The notes beneath the pieces were generated by a model, which saw only the letters and a program-made list of their open reading frames with translations, had not been told where the DNA came from and ran no database searches. A stretch of DNA of 64,000 bases, taken from Pseudoscleropodium purum (taxonomy: Eukaryota > Streptophyta > Bryopsida > Hypnales > Brachytheciaceae). The stretch spans positions 19,034,001 through 19,098,000 of the forward strand of contig OZ017797.1 in NCBI GenBank assembly GCA_963969395.1, written 5' to 3'. Position 1 is the first letter of the stretch; each line of letters starts with the position of its first letter. A program made the translations under genes and the position numbers. Positions 1-10,143 of this stretch are shown piece after piece.

Positions 1-890
1 GTAACTCATAGAGATTGTTGCTACACTAAGACTATAGTAGAAATAGTTAATTTCCGGATTGCTAGAATTGTTACTAGCGTTACAGAAACAAATCCGATAT
101 GGATCTTGAATCTGGAAAAGTACCGGATTTTTAAAATCTACATTCTAGGTTTCCGGTCTAGAAAACTAGGGTATCGTTAGGGGAATGGTCTTCTATCCGT
201 TCTCCACTGGGAATTGTCAACTGTGCGTCGGGCACTTAAATCCATCGCCACTTCTCTTTTTTTCCCTTTCTATTGGTTGAACCTTGTGAATCGTATAGTT
301 GAGAGAAAGAGTGGTGAGTTAGTGACCGGGATAGAGAGAGGATGGAAAAGCCGGTGCCAAGTGCACTGGATTAGGTTGTCGGTGATTCATGGCGGCAATT
401 GATGATCTTGTTGTGCGAAAGTCTAGGGTTGTAGCTCAGATGGTTTGTCCAATTACTCCTTTCGATCTGACCCACCGAGCATAGTTAGAGGAAGACCTCA
501 TGTGTATTGGGTGTGTCGAATTATTAGATAGATTGTGGAGTATGAAGAACGAGTAGATGATCCAAAAAGTCATTTATGGAAGTCCGAACCAATACGAGTT
601 GACGGTGAGAGGTCAACCTATAGTTTGGACGGAAGACATTTGGGCAGATGTCTATTTGTTTAAAAAGAACGGACTCGGACTAGTCAAAAGAGTAGATAAA
701 TATGTAGTCGGAAAGTTCCGGAGTTAGAACCACTCAAAGGAGGGTTTTGCTATTAGTGACTGCAAAAACGAGAGGCATAGATAGGTACTAGACTTCTTGA
801 TTCCAATCTTGTATCCGGAAAAGTCTACCTAGGTTATGTTCACGGTGGCTAACACCATTTTCAGGGCTTTAGAGGACCAGATTAAGAAAC
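1..890 (+). mobile_element. Decayed retroelement: leader plus gag-like frame
   Basis: The first ~330 bases match, in reverse complement and with many substitutions, the segment at about 29300-29640, so this is a dispersed repeat. From 541 one plus frame stays mostly open to about 880 and reads like protein (for example ELTVRGQPIVWTEDIWADVY and KNGLGLVKRVDKYVVGKF), broken by about four TAG stops. It resembles an N-terminal gag-like polyprotein part of a plant retroelement, but no zinc knuckle, protease or polymerase motif is visible, so the class is inferred. The left edge is cut by the window. Confidence 0.5.
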
Positions 891-1755
891 TTACATTATT
901 GCATAAAAATTGCATGGATTATTTCTTAAATTAAAAAAATTAAATTATCTACTTTGTAGACACAACTATCAACAAGAAATGATAATCATAGGATGATGTG
1001 TATAGGATACCATCTTAGTTGTATATAATTTTGAATATTGCATACACCACTCCACATTGGGAGGTATTAAAAAAATGTCTATAGTTAATAATAAACCTAC
1101 ATACCAAACTATAACTTCATTAACATGTAAGCTTGGAACTATTATTTAGTTCGTTAGTACTATTAATAAGATTGATTGTAGTTCTAAAGTCAATTGTGCA
1201 TAAGATTACTACACATTACTTTATTTATAGTTGCAATCCATGCACTAGATTTACTCTCCATTGCACCAATTCTACTAATTGGTAAAAGTCCATAACTAAT
1301 ATTTCCTTTAAACTTAGTGATAGTATGGGAATTTATTTTTCTAAAAATGACAATACAACAATATTTCATCTTGTCTACACTAATTTGAAATAGTTTGGCT
1401 TCAATCAATTAGTGTCACATAAAAGAATGTGAATTCACAATTACACTAATTTAGTGTCAAGAAATTTGTTACAAAGGTTTATTTACAAATATTTACTAAG
1501 ACATAGAATATTCTTCATATTTCTAAAAAAAAATTTGTGTTTCATTTGAAAATAAAAGTACAATTTAATATAAATAATCTTCATGATAAGTAGGAGTATA
1601 TTGTATATACACAGTCATGTGAACTTCATTCATTTGTATTACAAAAAATTTATTGATTATTTTCTATGTAGAAAACATAGCCATTTAGAAATGAATTATG
1701 TTATTCTCCAAACTATAATAATTACAAAAGATTAAATGAAAAAGACCTCTAGTAA
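891..1755. other. AT-rich spacer
   Basis: No supported gene. The sequence is AT-rich; only short chance frames occur, and no repeat boundary was recognised. Confidence 0.5.
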
Positions 1756-1763
1756 TTTCTTAA

Positions 1764-2358
1764 CCCTTTAGTGACCATGGTTGATTTGGAGGGGGGGGGG
1801 GGGGGGGGGCGATTTCAATTTTTTAATACAATTTTGACAAAGTAAAATTTTATGGCTGCTTTTAGGATGAAATCATAGATCGGATCCTATCAATTGGTTC
1901 TATAGGGCAGATACTTGAACCAAACCAAAAATAAAAGTGATCCAACGATGTACATGCTTGTAAATAATCTTCAAAGATCGATATGTTGTAAACAACCCTC
2001 AACACAAATGCTTCATACGATCTACCATAATTGGGCATAAATTTTAATAAATGCTCCAAAAATCAAAAACCTTTGAGCTAGTTCTTTCACCCATATAATG
2101 ATATAAGTAGTCATCCCTTACATTAAATATGTATTTCTTTATGATATTTCACTTGTGAAGGCTCAGGACATTTAAGTTTGGATAAGCAGAGCTGATGCTA
2201 TTTTTCACACACTCTCTTGAAATTGGATTTGTTTGGAGCATATAAAGATATTCTAATTCTGTTGTTCTTTGGATTTTTTGAAATCAAATGTTTTATAACC
2301 ACTAGCAAATAAAAAGTTCCCAAATCGACCAAAAACTAGTCGACTAGACACTAAAGGA
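1764..2358. mobile_element. TTAA-bounded TIR element (about 595 bp)
   Basis: The ends form an inverted repeat: TTAACCCTTTAGTG on the left and CACTAAAGGATTAA on the right, with one mismatch in 14. TTAA abuts both ends (1760-1763 and 2359-2362). There is no coding capacity. The ends resemble those of the longer TTAA-bounded family further right, so this is probably a related non-autonomous element. Confidence 0.5.
1791..1809. repeat. Poly-G tract, 19 bases
   Basis: An uninterrupted run of G inside the TIR element. Its length is prone to slippage and to sequencing error; it could form a G-quadruplex. Confidence 0.9.
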
Positions 2359-2362
2359 TTAA

Positions 2363-3550
2363 TCAAGAAGGTAAAAAAATATAGACCTTCAAAACTTTAT
2401 TGCACATATTTTTTTGAACTACAACATTTTTAAATGGTAAATGTAATCTCATTTGTACTAGAACTTAAATATTGATTTTGGGTTGAAGGTCAAGGGGTTT
2501 GGGGGTCGAGGTTTGAAGGCATAAGTTCAGGTGGGCGCCAGTTTGCTACATAGGTTCAATAAGGGGTGTTCTAGATTCAAGTGGGCCAAATTCAAGTAGG
2601 CGCCTTAGATTAATTTGGCAAACAAGTTTGGAAGGAGGGTCAGGGGTCTTCTCCCTCCACATGAAACCCTACAGCCATTTCAAGCTCTACGCAAAAACAC
2701 CGCATATTTCTAGTTCTCTTCGTGCAGGGTTTAGGCGTACCATTTTGCGCATTGTGAAGTTTTAGAGTGTTTTGTTTCCAAGGTTTAGAAAAGCCTTCCA
2801 TGCATGTTTGCAAGGTGTGGTTTCATTTTCTTTGGTTTTCTTTGATACGCAGTGAGTTGTGAGAGAAGTGTACGTTGAGTGAGCTTGGAGGGAGGTGCGA
2901 AATGAGCTTCGAGGGAGCATTTTTTCAAATTTGGTGACATGCATTATGAGGTGTACCATGACCTACACAGTGAGTTCTTGAGTTTTTGTTTTTGTTTTTG
3001 TTTTTATTTTTGTTTGTATTTGACTTCAAATTTCACTTTCACTTTTAGTTTGAGTTTGTATTTGTGTTTCTGTTCTTGTTTATGTTATCTTTATATTTGA
3101 GTTTTTTTTTGTCTTCTTGCGTTTTGTTCGTTTGTTTGTTTTTGTCTGATTTTGCTAACTTTATAGCCAATTCTGCTTCTATGAGGATAGTACTTATCGT
3201 AAATTTTTGGTTTTCTAGGTTGCTTGGATTTGGTTTAGGCTTTTGATGTGCTTCTTTGCTAGTTTTCTATTTAAATCGGATGCATTCTTTAATAGTTTGA
3301 CAAATCTAACTTCAATTTGAATGTTGCAAGTGCAGATTTTCACAAGAGTTATAGTTGTATAAAAGTGACTTACTACAGCCTTCATATTTTGGATTTTAGA
3401 TCGCAAAATTTCTTATTAGTAAGTAGTTGCAAAGGCTATACATTCCTTGTTTTTACAAATTTTGTTCGCATTCGTTTCATTTATATCATTTGTTTATTAA
3501 CAAATGTCCCACTCTTTCACTTTAGGATTACAGTTTAGGGCAAAGTTAAC
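2363..3550. other. Non-coding spacer with T/G-rich tract
   Basis: No supported gene. The part near 2980-3020 is a repeated TTTTTG tract. Short frames in the 3064-3538 part are low-complexity and not convincing. Confidence 0.5.
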
Positions 3551-3576
3551 ATAACATCTCTTTGTCTCAAAGATTA

Positions 3577-3597
3577 TTATCTTCGAGATGAAGAAAA
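3577..3597. repeat. 21-bp palindrome copy (TTATCTT-N7-AAGAAAA)
   Basis: Left arm TTATCTT, seven-base centre, right arm AAGAAAA (one mismatch to the consensus arm AAGATAA). First member of a set with identical spacing in the decayed element. Confidence 0.5.
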
Positions 3598-3777
3598 TTT
3601 TTTCTTGCCTCAAAGATAATTATCATCAAAAGTTAATAATGCAATAAGATAAGATGTAAATGTCTATGATGCAATCAAGCTATAATGCATAGCACAATAT
3701 TAAAAATTAATAATTAAACTATGATGCATGAAACAAAATTCAAATATTCAAATAAAAAATATAATATTGGAAAAATA

Positions 3778-3798
3778 ATATCTTCAAGTCAAAGATAA
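3778..3798. repeat. 21-bp palindrome copy (ATATCTT-N7-AAGATAA)
   Basis: Same geometry with centre CAAGTCA; one mismatch in the left arm. Confidence 0.55.
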
Positions 3799-3883
3799 TT
3801 AAAAGCCAATAAAGATTTCGAGAACCCAACACTAAATACTCCAAATATTTTATATTACCCAACTCTATTATACCATCACTCTA

Positions 3884-3904
3884 TTATCTTTGACTCAAAG
3901 ATAA
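3884..3904. repeat. Perfect 21-bp palindrome (TTATCTT-N7-AAGATAA)
   Basis: Both 7-base arms are perfect and the centre TGACTCA is itself palindromic, so all 21 bases pair around one central base. This is the best copy of the set. Confidence 0.7.
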
Positions 3905-3929
3905 CTGAAAGATCCCAAAACAAACACTA

Positions 3930-4700
3930 ACAAAACATTCATGTATAATCCAGACATGGAATCCGCATATGACTACTCCAACACTTAGCACTATCTAGAG
4001 CCCTTCGACAAGTGGAAGGGAGATGAACCGTTCTTCTTGCATATGCAAACAATTTACGGGGACCTCTCGCAATTCAAATCCCATGTTGAATCCTAGACAT
4101 TCAGGATCAACCAGTCAAGGAACTATGTCTATCTTTGGCAGAAAATAGAGACATCTGGGATCTAGCTAAATTAGAACTTAAGAGAGAAGGTCACAAATAT
4201 TGAGCACAATCAAGATTTTCTTATCATCACGCTCGGAGCCATTGACAAAAACAGGGTCGAAATAGAACACATACATTCAATGATATCCCATCTAGATGAC
4301 AAGAAAGGATTCTTCATGTCGCATTGTATACTAACCTCATGGATGGTAACATGGATAAGATGGTCAATAACTTTGTCAAGCAATTCAATCCTTGGTTAAA
4401 AAGCGACGTAAAAATGGAGGCAACAAAACTAAACCTCATCCATCGTCATCTCAAAAGACATCCCTACTAAATGTTAAGCAGAGGGGTTTAAGGGGTAGAC
4501 GAGGAAGAGGGCAGGAGATTCAACCATCCCAAAACGAAACAAGAACGGCATCCACTAGGTAAGGTAGGTCTGCAAGCCAAGGAAGCGGAAGGGAACAAGC
4601 TTGTGCGCCAACCCAAAAGAAGAAGTCACTAGCTGCTACAATGACAGAACCAAGCAAGAAGCGACAAAAGTCAATGTCGGACGCTCAACCAACAACTGCT
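3930..4700 (+). pseudogene. Decayed coding region, N-terminal part of the 4-12 kb unit
   Basis: Patches of protein-like plus-strand reading (for example FDKWKGDEPFFLHMQTIYGD near 4010-4065) are broken by stops and shifts. No known domain was recognised. It lies just upstream of the NGQHS-like remnant in the same orientation and is taken as part of the same decayed unit. Confidence 0.35.
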
Positions 4701-4705
4701 AGAAG

Positions 4706-5310
4706 TTGAGGGTCAGCCCTAACAAACGTCCAACCCAAGAGAAAGGCAAACAACCGGCCCATTCAAAAATTCAAGCTAGTAGCTATCTATCAAACCGAAT
4801 TCTAGGCAAAGCACAAAGACCGTTTCATCTTCAAGGATTAAACATTCACTATAAACATCAACAAATGCCATCTTACAACAACCAAGTATATTATTTGGAA
4901 GTTAGAAGACTCCATCATAGAGGATGTAAAGTAGGAGTTAATTCAAATTAGAGGATATTAAGCAAAGGCAAAAAAATTGCTTAACCCCCGTTACCAAAGA
5001 TAGCAAGCTCTTGAAAGAGCTCTCGAAGGATTGGAATGCTATTAAAGATGGAGATTTTTTTATTATCAATAGCCAACATAGCATTACTGCCTCCAAAAAA
5101 TTACAAGCAAGTAGATGCTCTGAGAAGCATAAAGTAGAGCTACAGACTTGGGAGGCAATAATTGTGTGGACCAAAGACGCCCAAAAGCTCACGGAGATAT
5201 CGAAGTGGTACAACAACACCAACCATCACCAACACTAGCAACCAAGTTGGGGGCTCCAGATTCCAGCATGTAGATATCTCTAGCTAAACATGAAAAGACC
5301 AACCAACCTA
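4706..5310 (+). pseudogene. Remnant with FFIINSQHS (DGQHR/ParB-like) domain
   Basis: A frame at 4706-4951 is followed, in a second frame, by 5011-5238 and in-frame continuation past a TAG to about 5310 (QPSWG follows the stop). The core reads DWNAIKDGDFFIINSQHSI, then a segment with IIVWTKDAQKL, then a YNNTNHH segment. The pattern 'FFIIxGQHS' recalls the DGQHR/ParB-like nuclease fold family, where a conserved GQH motif sits after a strand; that link is by pattern only. Frame changes and stops show it is not functional. It sits in a long plus-strand unit whose other parts are at 6190-6675, 7740-9430 and 10144-10914. Confidence 0.45.
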
Positions 5311-5385
5311 ACAAGAGATCTTCTCTCAAGAGCAAACGGCTCAATTCATAACATTGAAGAATACGTAGTAAGTCACTGACCTAAT

Positions 5386-5406
5386 ATATCTGTGAGTTGA
5401 AGATAA
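5386..5406. repeat. 21-bp palindrome copy (diverged)
   Basis: ATATCTG, centre TGAGTTG, AAGATAA: two mismatches in the left arm, spacing conserved. Confidence 0.4.
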
Positions 5407-5487
5407 ATTCTGAATGACTTTACAACACTTAGATTCTATTAAATCCAAATAATGTTCTCTCTAAGCCAATCTATAGACAACAACTAA

Positions 5488-5824
5488 GCTTTCTATAGGG
5501 TTGACAGGACGGTCGGACGTCCGAATGCGGACGCTGTGTCCGCAACGTCCACTGACGCCGTCCGCCCCGTCCGCCTGTCCCCCTGTCCGCTTGTCCACCC
5601 GTCCGCTCCATTCGCCCCGATACTCATCCGGTCCGGTATGGCCGTCCGATCGACACGCGGACTAATCTGATCCGCATGATCTAGGCGTTTGCCCCGCCTA
5701 TCCGCCTTCCGATGGCGGGAGGGATGCTACGTTTGCTGGCGTCCGTGAGGACGGACGTCCGGACGTTCGGGTTACGGACGCCTTTTTCGGGCGGACGTAG
5801 AGATTCGTCAACCCTAGCTTTCTA
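5488..5824. repeat. 8-bp target site duplication around hAT MITE
   Basis: GCTTTCTA occurs at 5488-5495 and again at 5817-5824, directly abutting the element ends. Eight bases is the duplication length made by hAT transposases. Confidence 0.85.
5496..5816. mobile_element. Non-autonomous hAT-type MITE (321 bp, GC-rich)
   Basis: The termini are perfect 10-bp inverted repeats, TAGGGTTGAC and GTCAACCCTA, with perfect 8-bp target duplications. TAGGG-type ends plus an 8-bp duplication are the signature of hAT elements. The interior is strikingly GC-rich against AT-rich surroundings and is packed with repeated CGTCCG/CGGACG words in both orientations, which could be subterminal transposase-binding repeats. 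No transposase frame is present, so it must have been moved in trans. It landed inside the older decayed coding unit. The perfect duplication indicates a fairly recent insertion. Confidence 0.85.
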
Positions 5825-5869
5825 CAATTAGTGAATTCAGTTTCAAGTTATTCAATCAGCCATATAGCA

Positions 5870-5890
5870 TTATCTTTAAATTGAAGATAA
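5870..5890. repeat. 21-bp palindrome copy
   Basis: TTATCTT, centre TAAATTG, AAGATAA: both arms perfect. Confidence 0.6.
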
Positions 5891-6189
5891 CCTCCTTTTA
5901 AACTTTTTTGCATATGAAAGTCACTGACAAATGTATTCAATGTTATTACGCAAAAATTTGTGAGAGAAGTTCTCATTTGGTTGCAAAGTATAAATCTAGA
6001 CAAAGATGGGGCCAAAGTAAAGGTGGTTTCAGATATCAAGAATGAAATCAGAATGATCACGTTGCCCCAATAGATTTACCTCCTACGGAAAGAGTTCATA
6101 AGGCGGCACTCGAATGGATCCCTTATTAACCCTGTTACAAAAAAGCCATATGATGATGTGAAGAACTTTCCCTAAAGAACTCACTCTCC

Positions 6190-6675
6190 CTAAAGAGAGA
6201 ATTTTTCAAGCACATGGGGCATTTCACCGACCAAGATCTCAAAGAATATGTTCTCCATCTGCTTGGGAGAATGCCAAATCAGACAAGAGAATACCCAAAA
6301 GTCTCTATGTACAAGACGAAAGTCCTATGCAAGGATAACATTACCTCGGCCAATTGGATAGAGCACAAGAAGTGCAAGAAAGTAATCATACAGGAGTTCA
6401 TTGAGATCAATCCGTTTCTAAGGTTTAAAGACAGGAATGATTAGGTAAATGACAAAGAGTGGAGGAATTGGAAGCGCACTCACCTCTTCACCTCGGCAAT
6501 GTGGGACTTCCTCTTGATTGCCACACCAAACGATTTCCTCAGAAAGCGCCTCATGAATGAGGGAAAGGTGAGCCAAGTTGCATACTTTGTGGACGAAGGT
6601 CACGCACCCCGATATTCTTCCAATGTTGAAGAATTTCTTAAAGCTGAAGAATTGATTAGATCGACTAGGTGGTAA
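6190..6675 (+). pseudogene. Decayed coding segment (continuation of 4-12 kb unit)
   Basis: A single plus frame runs from about 6190 to a TAA at 6673 with one internal TAG at 6442-6444. It includes HMGHFTDQDLKEYVLHLLG, then EFIEINPFLRFKDRND, the stop, and then VNDKEWRNWKRTHLFTSAMW with a charged C-terminal part. No family is recognised with confidence. The long open stretch and the single interrupting stop argue for a recently decayed protein. Confidence 0.45.
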
Positions 6676-7740
6676 TGCCTACATCAGAGGGATGGAATGT
6701 TGGCCTTTGGCATTTTGTACAAGTCACATTTGCTAGTACTAGGACATGAAGTTGTCCCTTGTTGTACTCGATTTCTAACAAGTTCCAAAGCTAGATGTGG
6801 ACTCTAATGAAGGCCTCAGTGTTGCGTCCCTCCTAAAGTTCTTGGCCAGTCATTTAAGGCCCACAATCCTAACTCCAAATGCCTAGCTATGGATATTGGA
6901 AAATAAATTTGACAAATAAGTTGTAATTTTGTATGCGAAGAAGTATATGAAGAACTTTATCCTCAAAAAATCAATTTATATTCTTGCTATGTCTGAGCAG
7001 TTGGATGGGGCAACTAGTCGAAGTAATATTGTCCCAGAGAGGCTACTCTTTCTCTTGAGAAAAGATGAAGAGGGAGAACCTATCAATGAGGGCATTGTTC
7101 TTGACTTGTACAAAACCACATAGAATTTGTACTACATAGAGATCTCAAAGAATTCCCAGGGAGATCACTTCGTATATCTATAAGATGCTACTTGTGTTAA
7201 CATGATTTTTTGGACCCCTATATACTTTTTGATAAACTATAATTTCAACCTATAATTTTGATCTTAGTTTAACAATGACTATAGATTTCCATTGCCTAAT
7301 ATTCCCAATTCAAATAACTTATGAAATGATTTGTAGAGGAGGTTGAAAAATGAACTGAAATGACATTTTTTTCAACTCAAATATTTATAGAGAATACATT
7401 TAGATGACCATTGCATCATTATTTAAGGATAATTAACTTTCAATAGAGAGTTATTTTTAACAATTTTTTGTTCATTTTTTAGAAAAAAATTTCTTATATA
7501 AAATAGGGGTGTGAAAGTTATTTTCAGCTCTACAGTGTATCTTTTTTCTTCAAAATTTTTTAACTAAATATAAGTAACAAATAAAAATACTAATAATTCA
7601 CAACATAAACTTTAAAAGTAGAAGGATCTCCTCATATTTTTTTATTTATTTTTTATTTAAATTTTAGGATATAAAATAGGGGGTCAAAAATCTTAATGCA
7701 CATAGTTTCTAATGGACACTCTAAGTGATCTCCCCGGGAA
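6676..7740. other. Decayed or AT-rich stretch
   Basis: A 64-codon plus frame at 6929-7123 contains EQLDGATSRSNIVPERLLFL and may be another fragment of the same unit. The rest (7130-7730) is AT-rich without supported features. Confidence 0.35.
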
Positions 7741-7903
7741 AGAATTGCAAGTCAAAGTATGGAAGCCATCAGAGCAAGCTAAAGATGAAGTTTTATATCA
7801 ACATTCTGCAAAGCTTTGCTGTTAAAGGAGAGAATGTCATCGGCATTTATGTAGGGAGCAAGCTGATGATTGCTGCAAAGGTACATTAGAGACCCTACCC
7901 TAT

Positions 7904-7924
7904 TTATCTTTGTCTTAAGGATAA
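7904..7924. repeat. 21-bp palindrome copy
   Basis: TTATCTT, centre TGTCTTA, AGGATAA (one mismatch). Lies in the possible intron 7880-8093. Confidence 0.55.
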
Positions 7925-7957
7925 TTATCTATTATTTTGTTTAGCTTCTCAACACTT

Positions 7958-7978
7958 TTATCTTTGCCTTGAAGATAA
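7958..7978. repeat. 21-bp palindrome copy
   Basis: TTATCTT, centre TGCCTTG, AAGATAA: both arms perfect. Lies in the possible intron. Confidence 0.65.
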
Positions 7979-8005
7979 ATTATATCATGACTAATATGTG
8001 AGATT

Positions 8006-8026
8006 TTATCTTTGAGTTGAAGATAA
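8006..8026. repeat. 21-bp palindrome copy
   Basis: TTATCTT, centre TGAGTTG, AAGATAA: both arms perfect. Third copy in about 120 bases. Confidence 0.65.
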
Positions 8027-9024
8027 AATGATCCAAATTCACAAACCACAACTTGACATTTGAATAGAAACTGAATATGTTTTTGGACGTGCAGTTATAT
8101 AGCTTGTACTACTACGAACTTGTTGATCGACATAAATCCAAATTATTCTAGGAGATGGAAAAATTTCACGGCAATTGATCAAACATTTGAGATTTTTGTT
8201 ACAATAACTTCCCATACCTCGGAACTTATATCCGTCCTCAACTTCTTGACTCGCCCGATCTCAACTTTGAGTCTATGCCATCAGACAACGAGATTGCAAG
8301 AAAGGAACAAGAAGGGCATCAACTTGAGGGTGCTCCAACTGAAGCTTCCACTGAAGTTGAAGCTAATCTCTGCATTGACAAGTTTGGGACAAATGCAAAC
8401 ACCGTTTGTAGAAAAGACCTCAACATTTTCCAATGTGATTTTGAAGTTGACAATCCGAAACCTGCATCAACGATTGAAGTAGCAGCAAAGAGTCAAAAGG
8501 GGAGGAAATCCAGAAAGAGACATACATATAGGTTGTTCACTATGTTCACAACTTGAGTGACGATTTTGATTCCTACTCAGACATGGAGGAATTCAACTAT
8601 GGCGAGCCAAAGGTTGATCAAGCAGATCCTTCTAGAGGAAATAAGGTGGGCTTTGAATTGGAAAGTGCGCAAGTTCACGTTCATTCACTCGAGGAAGATC
8701 CTCCAGAGTCTTCTGATATACCTCTCAGGCTAGTAAAGGAAGAAAACAAGAAGACTCCTTATTGGACTGAGCAAGCTGAAGCCAAGGCCAAGAAGAGGAG
8801 GAACAAATACAAAAAGAAAAGATGAAGGCCATAGAAGAGGAGAATCAAAGGCTCAAAAAGAAGGAAGAGGAGCAAAAAGCTCTTGAAGAGGAGAACAAAG
8901 AGCTCAAGAGGAAACTCGCTAAGTCCAAGGTTGTTCCAACATTAGTAGAAGGTACCTCAACTGGACAGGACGTGGAAAAGCCTATAGATGATCTCTCCAA
9001 GGGACCAAGAAATACTAACGCTCA

Positions 9025-9051
9025 GGATTATCTTCAAGGTGAAGATAATCC
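9025..9051. repeat. Palindrome copy extended to 11-bp arms
   Basis: Arms GGATTATCTTC and GAAGATAATCC are perfect around a 5-base centre; the 21-bp core (TTATCTT-N7-AAGATAA) is at 9028-9048. It lies inside the former coding frame. Confidence 0.65.
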
Positions 9052-9297
9052 TCTTCCTCCCCCTTTGTCTTCCACGGCTATTGGTGCTCCTCCTTCATCA
9101 TTTGTAGTTGTTGCTACGTCTTGACTAATTCTTTTAGAGGATACTACTACTCCTGTCTTTCCTCCTTCACATATAAAACAAATTGTCCCTTCTCCGGCAA
9201 AAGATGATGGCGATTCATCTACCCAAAATCAACTAGATCTTGTAGAAGAAATTAAGTGCACCTTGAATCCTCCTAAGGACATGCAAGAAGAACTGGA

Positions 9298-9318
9298 TTA
9301 TCCTCAAGGCCAAGATAA
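9298..9318. repeat. 21-bp palindrome copy
   Basis: TTATCCT, centre CAAGGCC, AAGATAA: one mismatch, inside the former coding frame. Confidence 0.5.
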
Positions 9319-9370
9319 TTCAGAACAAGTGGAAAAACACTCGGTTCAACAAGAAACAATACCCAAAACA

Positions 9371-9406
9371 CAGGAGGAGGAGGAGGAGGAGGAGGAGGAG
9401 GAGGAG
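9371..9406 (+). repeat. (GAG/GGA)n microsatellite coding polyglutamate
   Basis: About twelve trinucleotide units in the frame of the acidic segment, giving a run of glutamates. Confidence 0.85.
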
Positions 9407-9439
9407 GCAATAGCCAATCAAGAACCTCTTTGAAGTGCT

Positions 9440-10143
9440 ACAACCAATGTTTAATGTCCTATGGAATCAAAAAATCTGTCCGACAATGAGGATGAGGATA
9501 GCTGGACAGTGTAGATTATGAAGATAAAGTACAATTGCCTCCTTTCTCAAATCCGTATGATTATTCATAGAATATCAGAGACTTGTGTGTTACATGTTTG
9601 CTCTAGCTTCCATCCTCTTGTCATTTTATAGTGTAAAATACTTATGTCCATGTATTCTGGTTGACAAAAGGAAGTGGATAGTTTTAGTACCTAAACCGTC
9701 AATGAACTACCTATATGTGACTGCCTGTTGTAGCAGAGTGTAGATGTTGAATGGGAGTGTAGGTGGCACCTGTATAGATACAGCTAGTGTTGAATTATCA
9801 CTATACCCAAAAATGTATCATAAATTATTCTTGAATAAATTTTGGTGATATATGTTTAGTAGACTCTTGTCTAATGGGCTGACTTTCTCCATGTTTGTGC
9901 CTAGTCCAAAGAACTTAGAGGTGTGCACCATCCATTGGCTCTCAAACAATCACTTAATGAAGGGGTCCTCAAATTGCTTAGTGGGATTTAGGGCTTCAAT
10001 CCGTTTAATGGATCTCTTTATTTTGTATTTCAGCAGGTAACTACATTTTTCTTGTGTTGTGTTTTGATCAAGTAGTGTCAAAGGGCCGCACAAACCATCT
10101 ACCGTAGCTTATATCCCATTTAGTTCCTGGAACACGACAGAAG
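9440..10143. other. No supported feature
   Basis: Decayed sequence between the acidic segment and the phosphatase-like remnant. Protein-like patches exist but no domain was recognised. Confidence 0.4.

Larger units (their letters stand above)
7742..9432 (+). pseudogene. Decayed gene segment with intron-like gap and acidic/coiled-coil region
   Basis: Protein-like reading before 7880 ends VKGENVIGIYVGSKLMIAAK and is followed by a GTACAT donor. A plausible GTGCAG acceptor ends at 8093, after which LYYYELVDRHKSKLF reads on to a TAG (perhaps an old tryptophan codon). Three frames then follow with 4-base overlaps (8275-8556, 8553-8825, 8822-9124), consistent with single-base shifts in one ancestral frame. 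The content is acidic and then basic, with a lysine/glutamate coiled coil near 8822-8935 and a polyglutamate run from a GAG repeat. The glycine-rich GIYVGSK loop hints at a nucleotide- or SAM-binding fold, but this is not established. Confidence 0.4.

Noticed and set aside
1791..1809. Poly-G as a functional feature
   Set aside because: A homopolymer of this length may be slippage or a sequencing artefact; it is listed only as a repeat.
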